From positions 1 to 64,000 of the forward strand of contig NZ_FNGC01000010.1 in the NCBI RefSeq assembly GCF_900102785.1: a stretch of 64,000 bases of DNA, written 5' to 3'. This document shows positions 8,849-16,668 of this stretch, piece by piece. Within the stretch, counting starts at the first letter, position 1. Each line of letters starts with the position of its first letter. The DNA comes from Arthrobacter sp. ok362. GTDB taxonomy: Bacteria > Actinomycetota > Actinomycetes > Actinomycetales > Micrococcaceae. Under the pieces are notes generated by a model, which was given only the letters and a program-made list of their open reading frames with translations, had not been told where the DNA came from and ran no database searches. The position numbers and the translations under genes were made by a program.

Positions 8849-8854
8849 TAGACT
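8849..8854 (+). promoter_or_regulatory. -10 box TAGACT, leaderless start
   Basis: TAGACT lies exactly 6 nt before GTG 8861, where no ribosome binding site is present. It fixes the start of the small membrane protein. Confidence 0.65.
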
Positions 8855-8860
8855 GGCACG

Positions 8861-9085
8861 GTGCTGAATGAATTCTGGGCCACCGCGTCAACCACCTATA
8901 AGGTGCTCGTTTTCAGCGCCATGGGCCTGATCGCCCTCGGCATCATCCTCAACGTGGTGGGCAACAGCACTGGCAACCAGGCCCTGGCCCTCGCCTCGCT
9001 TCCCGTGATCGGGCTGGGCCTGATCCTGCACCTTGCCGGGATTGTGGTCCGCGGCCAGACGATCCGGAAGAACCTCAAGCGCTAG
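8861..9085 (+). CDS. Small two-helix membrane protein (DUF3188-like)
   Basis: The protein has 74 residues. Two hydrophobic segments (about residues 14-34 and 43-63) are joined by a short polar loop NSTGNQ, with a basic tail RGQTIRKNLKR that should stay in the cytoplasm. It resembles the small DUF3188 proteins of Arthrobacter relatives; I recognise the pattern but cannot confirm it. Its 3' end overlaps the convergent SulP gene by 11 bp (stops at 9083-9085 and 9075-9077), so the two transcripts are complementary at their ends. Function unknown. Confidence 0.75.
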   Translation: MLNEFWATASTTYKVLVFSAMGLIALGIILNVVGNSTGNQALALASLPVIGLGLILHLAGIVVRGQTIRKNLKR

Positions 9086-10772
9086 CGGCCGCATTTCGTA
9101 CCACATGGCTCCGGGCATGCTCCACGGCGTCCGGGAGAGACGTGAACAGGTGCTTGTGATGCCGCAGTGAGCGGATAACCCCCACGTTGGTCACGAGATC
9201 CAGATGCTGCGGCTGGACCCCCTTCAGCAGGACCGTGACGCCGCGCAACTCCAGCGCCGAGATCACCTCGACGAGCATATGTGCGCCCGTCGCGTCCAAC
9301 ATCCGCAGCTGGGACAGCCGGATGATGGCCACCTGGACGTCCTTGACCCGGCTGATCTCCTGCAGGACCCGCTCCGCGGCGCCGAAGAACATGGCCCCGT
9401 CCAGCCGGAAAATGGCAATGTGATCGTCCCCCGGAACCGGCGTCCCGGGAATGCCCTCGCGCCGGACTCCACTTAGGGAAGCGAACGTCCGCAGCGTGAA
9501 CACGGCTGCCGCGGCAAGTCCGATCTGGATCGCCACGATGAGGTCGAAGGCGACGGTGATGAGGGCCGTGATCACGAACACCGCGGCGTCGGCCCGGGTA
9601 GAGCGGAGGATCGCTGTCACCGTGTGCCGCGAGACCATGCGGGCGGCCGTGACCATGAGGATGCCGGCCAGCGCCGCCAGGGGAATCCTGCCGACGAGCC
9701 CCGCCGCCAGGTAGATGATGGCCAGCAGCACCAGGGCGTGCACCACCGCGGAGAGCCGGGTCTTGGCCCCGGAACGGACGTTCACGGCGGTGCGGGCGAT
9801 CGCGCCGGTGGCGGGCATGCCGCCAAAGAATCCGGCAGCGATCGAGGCCAGCCCCTGGCCGGTAAGCTCCCGGTCCGGGCTGTACGCGCCGGACGGACGG
9901 CCGTCCGGTCCTACGATGCCGGCGGCCACCCGGGCCGAGAGCAGGGATTCTATGGCGGCGAGCGTCGCGACGGAGACGGCAGGCATCAGCAGACCGCCCA
10001 GAGCGGCCGGATCCACAGAGGGCATGGAGGGTGCCGGCAGGGAGTGCGGAAGTGCGCCGATCCGGGGTATGTCCAGCGCCAGCAGCTCTGCGGCCACGGT
10101 GGTGAGCAATACCGCGATCAGGCTCGCCGGCAGGGACTTGTTGAACATGGGCAGCAAGTACATCAGGGCCGCGACGCCCGCCACCACCGCGAGGGTCTGC
10201 AGCACGGCCGGCACGGTGGCCTGTGACGCGCTCTCGACGGCGGCCATGAGGGTGTTGTGGCCCGGCGTTCCCTCGGTGCCCGTGGCCAGGGGAACTTGCT
10301 GGAGGAAGATGATGGCGGCGATGCCGAGGGTGAAACCCTCCACGACCGGCCAGGGGATGAACGCGACGGCCCGGCCCAGCCCACTTGCTCCCAGGATCAT
10401 GACGAGCAGCCCGGCCAGCAAAGAGACCAAGGCAATGCTGGCGACGCCGTGGGCGGCGACCACCGGGGCCAGGACCACCACCATGGCGCCGGTCGGGCCG
10501 GAGACCTGGACGTTGGATCCGCCCATGACGGCGGCGACCAGTCCTGCCACGACCGCGGTGATGAGTCCGGCCTCCGCCCCGACTCCGGAACTCACCCCGA
10601 AGGCCAGCGCCAGGGGAAGCGCCACAATGCCGACCGTGATGCCGGCGAACAGGTCTGTCTTCCAGGCGTACCGCAGGAGCTCGTAGTCGCGGCGGGACGG
10701 CACAAACCGGGCGAGGCGTCCCCGGGTCGTGTGAGAGGTCGGGGCCGCGTTTGGTGCGTGGGCCGCGCTCAC
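9075..10772 (-). CDS. SulP/SLC26-family anion transporter with C-terminal STAS domain
   Basis: The protein has 565 residues. A polytopic membrane domain (about residues 35-430) contains GITVGIVALPLALAFGVSSG and VSGPTGAMVVVLAPV, the conserved SulP substrate-binding helices. It is followed by a STAS domain (about 455-555) with IIRLSQLRMLDATGAHML. A Thr sits where anti-sigma antagonists often have the phosphorylatable Ser. SulP proteins move sulfate, bicarbonate, nitrate or dicarboxylates; the substrate cannot be told here. The start overlaps the end of the ArsR gene by 4 bp, so the pair is an operon controlled by that regulator. Confidence 0.9.
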   Translation of the reverse strand: MSAAHAPNAAPTSHTTRGRLARFVPSRRDYELLRYAWKTDLFAGITVGIVALPLALAFGVSSGVGAEAGLITAVVAGLVAAVMGGSNVQVSGPTGAMVVVLAPVVAAHGVASIALVSLLAGLLVMILGASGLGRAVAFIPWPVVEGFTLGIAAIIFLQQVPLATGTEGTPGHNTLMAAVESASQATVPAVLQTLAVVAGVAALMYLLPMFNKSLPASLIAVLLTTVAAELLALDIPRIGALPHSLPAPSMPSVDPAALGGLLMPAVSVATLAAIESLLSARVAAGIVGPDGRPSGAYSPDRELTGQGLASIAAGFFGGMPATGAIARTAVNVRSGAKTRLSAVVHALVLLAIIYLAAGLVGRIPLAALAGILMVTAARMVSRHTVTAILRSTRADAAVFVITALITVAFDLIVAIQIGLAAAAVFTLRTFASLSGVRREGIPGTPVPGDDHIAIFRLDGAMFFGAAERVLQEISRVKDVQVAIIRLSQLRMLDATGAHMLVEVISALELRGVTVLLKGVQPQHLDLVTNVGVIRSLRHHKHLFTSLPDAVEHARSHVVRNAAASA

Positions 10773-11182
10773 AGCGCTGTGCTGTTGAGGTGGCCCGTAC
10801 TGTCGACGTCGCCCGAACTGTCGAGGTGGCCGGCGGGAAGCTCCTGAGCTATCCGGAGCCGTTCGCTGGAACCGGCCAGGCTGTCCAGCAGGAAGACCCG
10901 GGCGATCGCGAGCAGTTCCGAGATCTTGGGATGGGCCAGCCGGTAGGTCACCACGTTCGCCGTCCGGACCGACGTCACGACCCCGTGTCGGCGCAGTGTC
11001 GCCAGATGCTGGGACAGATGCGAGGCCTCCAGGCCCGTCTCGGCGAGCAGGTAGCCGACCGGCGCTGCCGTGTCCGGTGCGGCGGCCAGAAGCTCGAGGA
11101 TCCGGATGCGGGCCGGGTGGGCGAGGGCCTTGAACAGGTTGGCCTTGATTTCGTAGAGCGGGGTCTGCGCGGCGGAGATCAT
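10769..11182 (-). CDS. ArsR-family winged-helix repressor
   Basis: The protein has 137 residues. A compact winged helix (residues 12-95) has KALAHPARIRILELL and ETGLEASHLSQHLATLRRHGVV, the usual ArsR recognition region. No cysteine pair for As/Cd/Zn sensing is present, so the signal is probably not a thiol-bound metal. The last 20 residues are a hexapeptide repeat (GHLDSS, GDVDST, GHLNST) encoded by an 18-bp tandem repeat at about 10785-10840, which looks like a recent in-frame expansion. It is coupled to the SulP transporter by a 4-bp overlap and probably represses its own operon. Confidence 0.9.
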   Translation of the reverse strand: MISAAQTPLYEIKANLFKALAHPARIRILELLAAAPDTAAPVGYLLAETGLEASHLSQHLATLRRHGVVTSVRTANVVTYRLAHPKISELLAIARVFLLDSLAGSSERLRIAQELPAGHLDSSGDVDSTGHLNSTAL

Positions 11183-11256
11183 GCGCGAAGGAAGATCATG
11201 GCAGGAAGACGCTTTCTCGCATCGCAGCCCGGCGGGGCGATGGCGCGGATTGATGG

Positions 11257-11274
11257 ATTGATGTTTTCATCATA
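11257..11274. promoter_or_regulatory. Candidate ArsR operator
   Basis: TGATG-TTTT-CATCA (11259-11272) with matching AT flanks lies 77-90 bp upstream of the ArsR start. It is the most AT-rich patch in the gap and is ArsR/SmtB-like in shape. The assignment is inferred. Confidence 0.4.
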
Positions 11275-11368
11275 TCGTGCCGGTCAAGCCCTGCCGGAGC
11301 GCCGGTCGATACCCGTCCGAGCCCGGCCCGCACCCTGTCACGAAGCCGGAGGGTCCGGGGCGTGGCGA

Positions 11369-11374
11369 TAGGCT
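11369..11374 (+). promoter_or_regulatory. -10 box TAGGCT, leaderless start
   Basis: TAGGCT lies exactly 6 nt before ATG 11381, which has no ribosome binding site. Confidence 0.65.
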
Positions 11375-11380
11375 GGAACC

Positions 11381-11860
11381 ATGACTATCAATCCGGACCT
11401 GCAGGGGCGCAGCTACCCTGCCGCAGAGGTGTATGACGTCGGCCGCGAGAAGATCCGCGAGTTCGCGCGTGCGGTCAAGGCCACCCACCCCGCCCACTTC
11501 GATGTTGCCGCCGCCGAGGCCCTGGGCCACAGCGACCTCGTGGCGCCGCCGACCTTCGCCATCATCGTCGCGCAGCGCGCCGACGCGCAGCTGATCGAGG
11601 ATCCGGATTCCGGGATCGACTTCTCCCGCGTGGTCCACGCCGACCAGCGGTTCACCCACCACCGCCCGATCATCGCGGGCGACCGGCTGGTGGCCGAGCT
11701 GCACGTCGACGGCGTCCGCGCCATGGGCGGCGGAGCCATGATCACCACCCGTTCGGAAATCTTCGCGCTTGCCCCCGGCGATGCCACCGATGCCGCCGGC
11801 GTCCGCGAGCCGGTCGCCACCACCACGTCGTCCATCCTGGTCCGCGGAGAGGGACAATAG
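11381..11860 (+). CDS. MaoC-like dehydratase, N-terminal (HadA-like) subunit
   Basis: The protein has 159 residues and a hot-dog fold of the FAS1/MaoC-N type: YPAAEVYDVGREKIREFARAV, then PAHFD and APPTFAIIVAQ, then HADQRFTHHRPIIAGDRL. Subunits of this kind lack the hydratase Asp/His pair and work with a catalytic partner, encoded here by the next gene 2 bp downstream. In mycobacteria the equivalent HadA/HadB dimer is the (3R)-hydroxyacyl-ACP dehydratase of FAS-II. Micrococcaceae make no mycolic acids, so a role in other fatty acid or acyl-CoA metabolism is more likely. Confidence 0.8.
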   Translation: MTINPDLQGRSYPAAEVYDVGREKIREFARAVKATHPAHFDVAAAEALGHSDLVAPPTFAIIVAQRADAQLIEDPDSGIDFSRVVHADQRFTHHRPIIAGDRLVAELHVDGVRAMGGGAMITTRSEIFALAPGDATDAAGVREPVATTTSSILVRGEGQ

Positions 11861-11862
11861 CC

Positions 11863-12300
11863 ATGAACGTCAACATCGCAGAACTCGCGGTCGGCCAGGA
11901 CATCGGCAGCCGCAGCATCACCGTCACCCGCACCGACCTCGTCAAGTACGCAGGCGCATCCAGTGACTTCAACCCAATCCACTGGAACGAGGCTTTCGCC
12001 ACGGGCGTCGGCCTGCCGGGCGTGATCGCCCACGGCATGTTCACCATGGGCGCCGCCGTCCAGCTCGTGACTGACTGGGCCGGCGACCCCGCCGCCGTCG
12101 TCGACTTCCAGACCCGCTTCACGAAACCGGTGCCCGTCGCTGACACCACGGGGACGCCGGAGGCCGGTGCCGTGATCGAGGTCAGCGGAGCCATCGGAGC
12201 GCTCGACGTCGACGCCGGCACCGCCCGCGTCGACCTCACGGTCCTCTCGTCCGCCCAGAAGGTCCTCGTCAAGGCCCAGGCCGTCGTCAGGGTGGCCTAG
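11863..12300 (+). CDS. MaoC-like dehydratase, catalytic (HadB-like) subunit
   Basis: The protein has 145 residues and starts 2 bp after the stop of the HadA-like gene. The hydratase-2 motif is complete: YAGASSDFNPIHWNEAFA, with Asp and His in the positions that activate water. GLPGVIAHGMFTMG closes the substrate tunnel. Together with the upstream subunit it should form a heterodimeric (3R)-hydroxyacyl thioester dehydratase. The MFS gene begins 15 bp further on and murB follows that. Confidence 0.85.
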   Translation: MNVNIAELAVGQDIGSRSITVTRTDLVKYAGASSDFNPIHWNEAFATGVGLPGVIAHGMFTMGAAVQLVTDWAGDPAAVVDFQTRFTKPVPVADTTGTPEAGAVIEVSGAIGALDVDAGTARVDLTVLSSAQKVLVKAQAVVRVA

Positions 12301-12314
12301 CCCTTGGCTATGCT

Positions 12315-13628
12315 GTGACTAAGTCTGCTGCGACCAAGGATGTCTTCGTCCCGGCCGCCGAGATCACGCGCTGGCGGAACGCTGTGGTGGTGGCCTACGG
12401 GGCGAGCGGAATCGCGTTTTCCACGTGGGTGTCCCGGCTGCCGGCCATCCGCGACGGCCTGGACCTGACTCCCGGCACCATCGGACTGCTCCTGCTCTGC
12501 ATGACGGCGGGATCCTTCCTGTCCGTGTCCGCGTCGGGCCTGATTGTCCTTCGGCTCGGCTCCAAGCTCACCATCCGGATCGGCAGCACCATGGTCGGCT
12601 TCGGGCTGATTCTGGCAGGCTTCGGCACCTCCGTGGTCGCCAACCCGGTGGTGGTCGCCGCGGGACTGGCGATAATCGGACTGGGCACCGCCAGTTGGAA
12701 CACCGCGTCGAACGTCGAAGGCGCCGCGGTGGAACGCGCGGTCCGGCGGCACATCATGCCCCGGCTGCACGGTTCCTTCAGCCTGGGCACAGTGGCAGGC
12801 GCCGGGCTGGGTGCCTGGGCTGCCGGCGCCGGGATCCCCGTCTTCTGGCACCTCGCCGCGGTGGGCCTGCTGGTGGCGGGCTCGGTGACCACAGCTGCTG
12901 CGTGGTTCCGGGCGGACATCACGCCGGTTGAGGGGGACCGCCCCTTCAAAGCATCCGGGACAGATACGTTTGAGGATCCTTCCACCGGGCCCATCCCGAT
13001 CGTCCGGCAGGCGGACGCGGTCCCGGAGCAGCCGCTGGATAACAAACGCCAGATCGCGCAGGCTTGGCGTGACAGGCGCACCCTGCTCCTGGGCGTGCTG
13101 GTCCTCGGACTTGCCCTCGCCGAAGGGGCGGCCGGGGACTGGGTGGCCCTGGCGCTGGCCGACGGCCACGGCCAGACCGACGCCGCCGGAGCCGCTGGGT
13201 ACGGGCTGTTCGTCACGTTCATGACCATCGGCCGCTTCGCCGGCACCGTGGTACTTGACCGCTTCGGCCGGGTCCCAGTGATGCGCTGGTGTGCCGCGCT
13301 GGCGGTCCTGGGCCTCGGCTTGTTCGTCTTCGCCCCAGTGCCGTGGCTGGCCTACGTGGCCTTGGCCGTCTGGGGACTCGGCGCCTCGCTGGGCTTCCCG
13401 GTGGGCATGTCCGCCGCGGCCGACGATCCCGTCAAGGCCGCTGCCCGGGTGTCCGTGGTGTCCACGATCGGCTACGGAGCGTTCCTGTGCGGGCCGCCGC
13501 TGCTGGGTCTGCTGGCCGAGCACGTCGGCATTCTCCACTCGCTGCTTGCCGTCATGGTGATGCTGATCGTCAGCTTCCTGCTGTCCCCGGTGGCGCGCAA
13601 ACTCCCCGTGCCCGCCCGGGCCCTCTAG
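12315..13628 (+). CDS. MFS transporter
   Basis: The protein has 437 residues and about 12 hydrophobic segments, with a polar loop of about 45 residues at mid-length (PVEGDRPFKASGTDTFEDPS) as in 12-helix MFS carriers. GIAFSTWVSRLPAIRDGLDL near the N-terminus resembles the YfkF/Bmr-like sugar or drug permease group. The GTG start at 12315 has no ribosome binding site; TATGCT lies directly in front of it, so the true start is uncertain and could be internal. Substrate unknown. Confidence 0.75.
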   Translation: MTKSAATKDVFVPAAEITRWRNAVVVAYGASGIAFSTWVSRLPAIRDGLDLTPGTIGLLLLCMTAGSFLSVSASGLIVLRLGSKLTIRIGSTMVGFGLILAGFGTSVVANPVVVAAGLAIIGLGTASWNTASNVEGAAVERAVRRHIMPRLHGSFSLGTVAGAGLGAWAAGAGIPVFWHLAAVGLLVAGSVTTAAAWFRADITPVEGDRPFKASGTDTFEDPSTGPIPIVRQADAVPEQPLDNKRQIAQAWRDRRTLLLGVLVLGLALAEGAAGDWVALALADGHGQTDAAGAAGYGLFVTFMTIGRFAGTVVLDRFGRVPVMRWCAALAVLGLGLFVFAPVPWLAYVALAVWGLGASLGFPVGMSAAADDPVKAAARVSVVSTIGYGAFLCGPPLLGLLAEHVGILHSLLAVMVMLIVSFLLSPVARKLPVPARAL

Positions 13629-13658
13629 CACCGGCTTAGGCCAGCGGATGATCCCGGC

Positions 13659-13664
13659 TAGGCT
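13659..13664 (+). promoter_or_regulatory. -10 box TAGGCT, leaderless murB
   Basis: TAGGCT lies exactly 6 nt before GTG 13671. No ribosome binding site is present. Confidence 0.65.
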
Positions 13665-13670
13665 GGTCAG

Positions 13671-14738
13671 GTGACCCAGATCCAGCTCTCCACCCTGACC
13701 ACCTCCGCCGTCGGCGGCCCCGCCGGCAGCTACATCGAGGCCCGCAGCGAGGCCGGGATCATCGACGCCGTGCGCACGGCGGACGCCGCCGGCCAGCCCT
13801 TGCTGATCATCGGCGGCGGCTCCAACCTGCTGGTGTCCGACGACGGGTTCCCCGGCACGGTGCTCAAGATCGCCTCGGAAGGGTTCACCGTCAACGCCGA
13901 GGACTCCTGCGGCGGCGTGGCGGTGGTGGTCCAGGCCGGCCACAACTGGGACGCCTTCGTTGACCACGCCGTGAAGCATGCCTGGTCCGGCGTCGAGGCT
14001 CTCTCCGGCATCCCCGGCGCCACGGGCGCGACTCCCGTGCAGAACGTCGGCGCCTACGGGTCCGACGTCTCGCAGACGATCGCCGCGGTGCGCACCTGGG
14101 ACCGGGAACGCAACGCGGTGAAGACCTTCACGAATTCCGAACTCAAATTTGGCTACCGTGACTCCATCCTGAAGCGGACCACCGTCAACGGCTCGCCGCG
14201 GTATGTGGTGCTCACCGTGGAATTCCAGCTCCCGCTCGGCAGGATGAGCGCCCCGGTCCGCTACGCCGAACTCGCCCGGGCGCTCGGCGTCGAGCAGGGC
14301 CGGCGGGCCTACTCCAACGACGTCCGGCGCGAAGTGCTGCGGCTCCGGGCGTCCAAGGGCATGGTCTGGGATGCGAACGACCGTGACACCTATTCCACGG
14401 GATCCTTTTTCACCAATCCGATCGTGTCCGAAGACGTCGCGTCACGGCTGCCGCAGGAGGCCCCGCGTTACCCGGCGGGTGCGGACGGGCTGATCAAGCT
14501 CTCGGCGGCCTGGCTGATCGACCAGGCCGGGTTCGTCAAGGGCTTCGGTCTGGACCCGGACAGCGTCTCGGGCGGCCGGGCATCGCTTTCCACCAAGCAC
14601 ACGCTCGCCATCACCAACCGGGGAGGGGCGAGCGCGGCCGACATGCTGGCCGTTGCGCGAGAGGTGCGCCACGGCGTCAGCGAACGTTTCGGCATTGAAC
14701 TGCACCCGGAACCGCTGCTGATCGGCGTCGCCCTGTAG
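13671..14738 (+). CDS. murB: UDP-N-acetylmuramate dehydrogenase
   Basis: The protein has 355 residues, the size of type I MurB. It reduces UDP-GlcNAc-enolpyruvate to UDP-MurNAc with NADPH, an essential cytoplasmic step of peptidoglycan synthesis. FAD-binding PCMH features are clear: LLIIGGGSNLLVSDDGFPGTVLKI, and SGIPGATGATPVQNVGAYG with the pyrophosphate loop. In the C-terminal lobe, STGSFFTNPIV carries the catalytic serine proton donor and LHPEPLLIG closes the active site. It is predicted to be translated from a leaderless mRNA. Confidence 0.95.
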   Translation: MTQIQLSTLTTSAVGGPAGSYIEARSEAGIIDAVRTADAAGQPLLIIGGGSNLLVSDDGFPGTVLKIASEGFTVNAEDSCGGVAVVVQAGHNWDAFVDHAVKHAWSGVEALSGIPGATGATPVQNVGAYGSDVSQTIAAVRTWDRERNAVKTFTNSELKFGYRDSILKRTTVNGSPRYVVLTVEFQLPLGRMSAPVRYAELARALGVEQGRRAYSNDVRREVLRLRASKGMVWDANDRDTYSTGSFFTNPIVSEDVASRLPQEAPRYPAGADGLIKLSAAWLIDQAGFVKGFGLDPDSVSGGRASLSTKHTLAITNRGGASAADMLAVAREVRHGVSERFGIELHPEPLLIGVAL

Positions 14739-14791
14739 GAAAAGGCCGGTTCTCTAGGAAAGCCGGATCTTGAGGAAGGCCGGTTCTCTAG
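14737..14791. repeat. Degenerate short tandem repeat after murB
   Basis: Three imperfect units of about 17-21 bp (AGGAAAAGGCCGGTTCTCT and two variants) begin at the murB stop codon. They fill most of the gap to the convergent gene. Confidence 0.6.
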
Positions 14792-14805
14792 GCGGCCGGG
14801 GGCGC

Positions 14806-15324
14806 CTACCGGTCCGTGTGGCGGGGGGCCACCTTGCTGAACAGCATGAAGGTGAAACCGGAGGCCGCGGCCCCGAGCAGGAAGACCTGGCAGAACGCCA
14901 CGGACTGAACGCTGGGCCCGCTCTGCAGCACCAGTCCGGCGCACGCAAACGCCACGGCGCCGGCGAGAAACGCCAGGGAGCCGAGCAGGAAGGCCTGTAC
15001 GGTGGCCGGAAATTCGCCGGCGTAGTCGAGCTGGAGCTCCCGGCCCCGCGGGGCAATGCTGCCGCGCTCCACGCCCGCCTGCGTCCGTGCCTGAGACCGT
15101 GCCCGCGGCTGCAGCGCAGCGGCCGTGACGAAGCTGCCCACGGACACTGCCATGCACAAACCGGCAACCAACTGCAGGGTGCTCATGATGGGCGAGAGCC
15201 GGGTGCCGCTGGCGATGGCGACGGCGAGCCCGGCAGCCATGCCGGCGGCGCTGGAGGCCCAGCCCAGCAGGGCCAGCTTCCGGCACAGGGGCCGCAGCAG
15301 CGGCCACACCTCACTCATAGTCAT
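14806..15324 (-). CDS. Hypothetical four-helix membrane protein
   Basis: The protein has 172 residues. Four hydrophobic segments are seen (about residues 15-40, 47-68, 108-130, 140-163) with a polar, Arg/Gln-rich loop between the second and third (ALQPRARSQARTQAGVERGS). I do not recognise a family. The start ATG 15324 is supported by a leaderless box TACCCT exactly 6 nt upstream. It is convergent with murB. Confidence 0.65.
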   Translation of the reverse strand: MTMSEVWPLLRPLCRKLALLGWASSAAGMAAGLAVAIASGTRLSPIMSTLQLVAGLCMAVSVGSFVTAAALQPRARSQARTQAGVERGSIAPRGRELQLDYAGEFPATVQAFLLGSLAFLAGAVAFACAGLVLQSGPSVQSVAFCQVFLLGAAASGFTFMLFSKVAPRHTDR

Positions 15325-15330
15325 GCATCA

Positions 15331-15336
15331 AGGGTA
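15331..15336 (-). promoter_or_regulatory. -10 box TACCCT, leaderless start
   Basis: Read on the minus strand, TACCCT lies exactly 6 nt before ATG 15324. Confidence 0.55.
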
Positions 15337-15442
15337 AAGAGGCCCGCTGGACGGCGGCTGGGAAGAGCCGGGCAACAGCCCGACAGCCAGCACAGGCAGG
15401 GGTCACCAGCGTCCTGCCATGGGCGTCTCACGATAGGCGTCC

Positions 15443-15448
15443 TACCAT
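15443..15448 (+). promoter_or_regulatory. -10 box TACCAT before an out-of-frame ATG
   Basis: TACCAT is followed by exactly 6 nt and ATG 15455, the arrangement of the other leaderless genes. The frame from this ATG meets a stop (TGA) after 14 codons because of the G7 tract at 15469-15475. Confidence 0.5.
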
Positions 15449-15463
15449 TGGTCCATGGCAATA

Positions 15464-15516
15464 GTGGCGGGGGGGCAACAGTGGCGGGGGCAACAGTGAC
15501 AGGGGCAACAGTGACG
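15464..15516. repeat. 15-bp tandem repeat with a G7 homopolymer (possible phase-variable tract)
   Basis: Successive units are GTGGC-G7-CAACA (17 bp, 15464-15480), GTGGC-G5-CAACA (15 bp), GTGACAGGGGCAACA (15 bp) and a partial unit. The two extra G in the first unit break the reading frame from ATG 15455 into the winged-helix gene. With five G the frame would read M-A-I-V-A-G-A-T-V-A-G straight into the gene. Confidence 0.7.
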
Positions 15517-16638
15517 GGCATCCGGCTCAGCCCCGGGATCATGGGCAGGCTGCGGCTCGCCGCGCAGGGTTTGCTGGGACCCGGTTTTGAGACCGTCCCG
15601 GAAGCAGCCCGCGCCATGACGGCGATGCAGGCGCAGGACCTTTCGGCCGTTCTCTGGGCTGTCGGCCAGCGCGTTCCGGGTGCCCGCGTTGACGATGTCC
15701 GCGGGGCGCTGGATCGGGCGGAGGTGGTCCGCTCGTGGCCTATGCGCGGCACCCTGCACGTGCTGGCCCCCGAAGATTTGAAGTGGATGCTGGCCATCAC
15801 CTCCGATCGACTGATCCGTGGCATGGCGGGGCGTCACCGAGAGCTGGAGATCGATGCCCGGGACGTGGAAGCAAGCCGTGAGGCAGCCCTGGAACTCGTC
15901 CAAGGTGGAGGATCGGCGACGCGCCAGCAGCTATTCGCAGCTTTTGAGGCTGCGGGCCAGTCCACGGCGGGCCAGCGCGGAATCCACCTGCTGGGGATGC
16001 TGTGCCAGCGGGCCTGGCTGGTCTTGGGACCGACCGCGGGGAGCCAGCAGCTCATCAAAGCCTTTGACGAGTGGATCCCCAAATCCCGCGAACTGGACCG
16101 TGCCGAAGGCATTGCGGAACTGCTGTTGCGGTACATGCTCAGCCACGGCCCGGCCACGGAACGCGACTTCGCGTGGTGGTCGAACACGCCGGTGACAGAG
16201 GTCCGCACCGCCTTGGCTCTGGTGAAGGACCAGCTCGTTGGGCTGGAGTTCGAAGGAGCCACCTATTGGCTGTCGCCGGCCACCGCGGCACTGCTCGAGG
16301 ACGGTGTGCCCGGACAGCGCACCGTGCTGGCCCTGCCAGGGTTCGATGAGTTCCTGCTGGGCTACACGGACCGGTCCCTCGTGCTGCCGCCGGAGCACGC
16401 CGACAAGATCGTCCCGGGCGGCAACGGCGTGTTCAAGAAAACAATCGTCTCGGGCGGTCAAGTGATCGGCACATGGGCGCGGGCGGGCATTGGCAAAACG
16501 GGCACTGGCAAAACGGGCACTGGCAAGGCGGCCGGCGTCGTGCCCGAACCCTTCGACGCTGTTAACGGCCTGCGGCCTGCCGCACAAAAGTCTCTTGAGC
16601 TGCAGGCCGCGAAGTACCGCAGATTCCTTGGTGCCTGA
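15481..16638 (+). CDS. Winged-helix DNA-binding domain protein (HTH_42/YcaQ-like)
   Basis: From GTG 15481 the protein has 385 residues; 15496, 15511 and ATG 15541 are alternative starts. Family features include ARAMTAMQAQDLSAVLWAVGQRV, VVRSWPMRGTLHVLAPEDLKWML, and the later winged-helix stretch LLRYMLSHGPATERDFAWWS. PGFDEFLLGYTDRSLVL, near the C-terminus, is the most conserved part of the family. Relatives include DNA interstrand crosslink glycosylases of the YcaQ/AlkX group, but most members are uncharacterised. Near the C-terminus a 15-bp tandem repeat (about 16486-16530) encodes GIGKTGTGKTGTGK. The most likely native start, ATG 15455, is out of frame in this sequence, so the gene may be phase-variable or misread. 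Confidence 0.8.
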   Translation: MAGATVTGATVTGIRLSPGIMGRLRLAAQGLLGPGFETVPEAARAMTAMQAQDLSAVLWAVGQRVPGARVDDVRGALDRAEVVRSWPMRGTLHVLAPEDLKWMLAITSDRLIRGMAGRHRELEIDARDVEASREAALELVQGGGSATRQQLFAAFEAAGQSTAGQRGIHLLGMLCQRAWLVLGPTAGSQQLIKAFDEWIPKSRELDRAEGIAELLLRYMLSHGPATERDFAWWSNTPVTEVRTALALVKDQLVGLEFEGATYWLSPATAALLEDGVPGQRTVLALPGFDEFLLGYTDRSLVLPPEHADKIVPGGNGVFKKTIVSGGQVIGTWARAGIGKTGTGKTGTGKAAGVVPEPFDAVNGLRPAAQKSLELQAAKYRRFLGA

Positions 16639-16668
16639 ACGGGTGGCTGAAGGGGCGCCTGAACGGCC

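Noticed and set aside
12297-13979. 560-codon minus-strand frame
   Set aside because: It covers the MFS gene and the murB start in antisense; it is hydrophilic and of low complexity.
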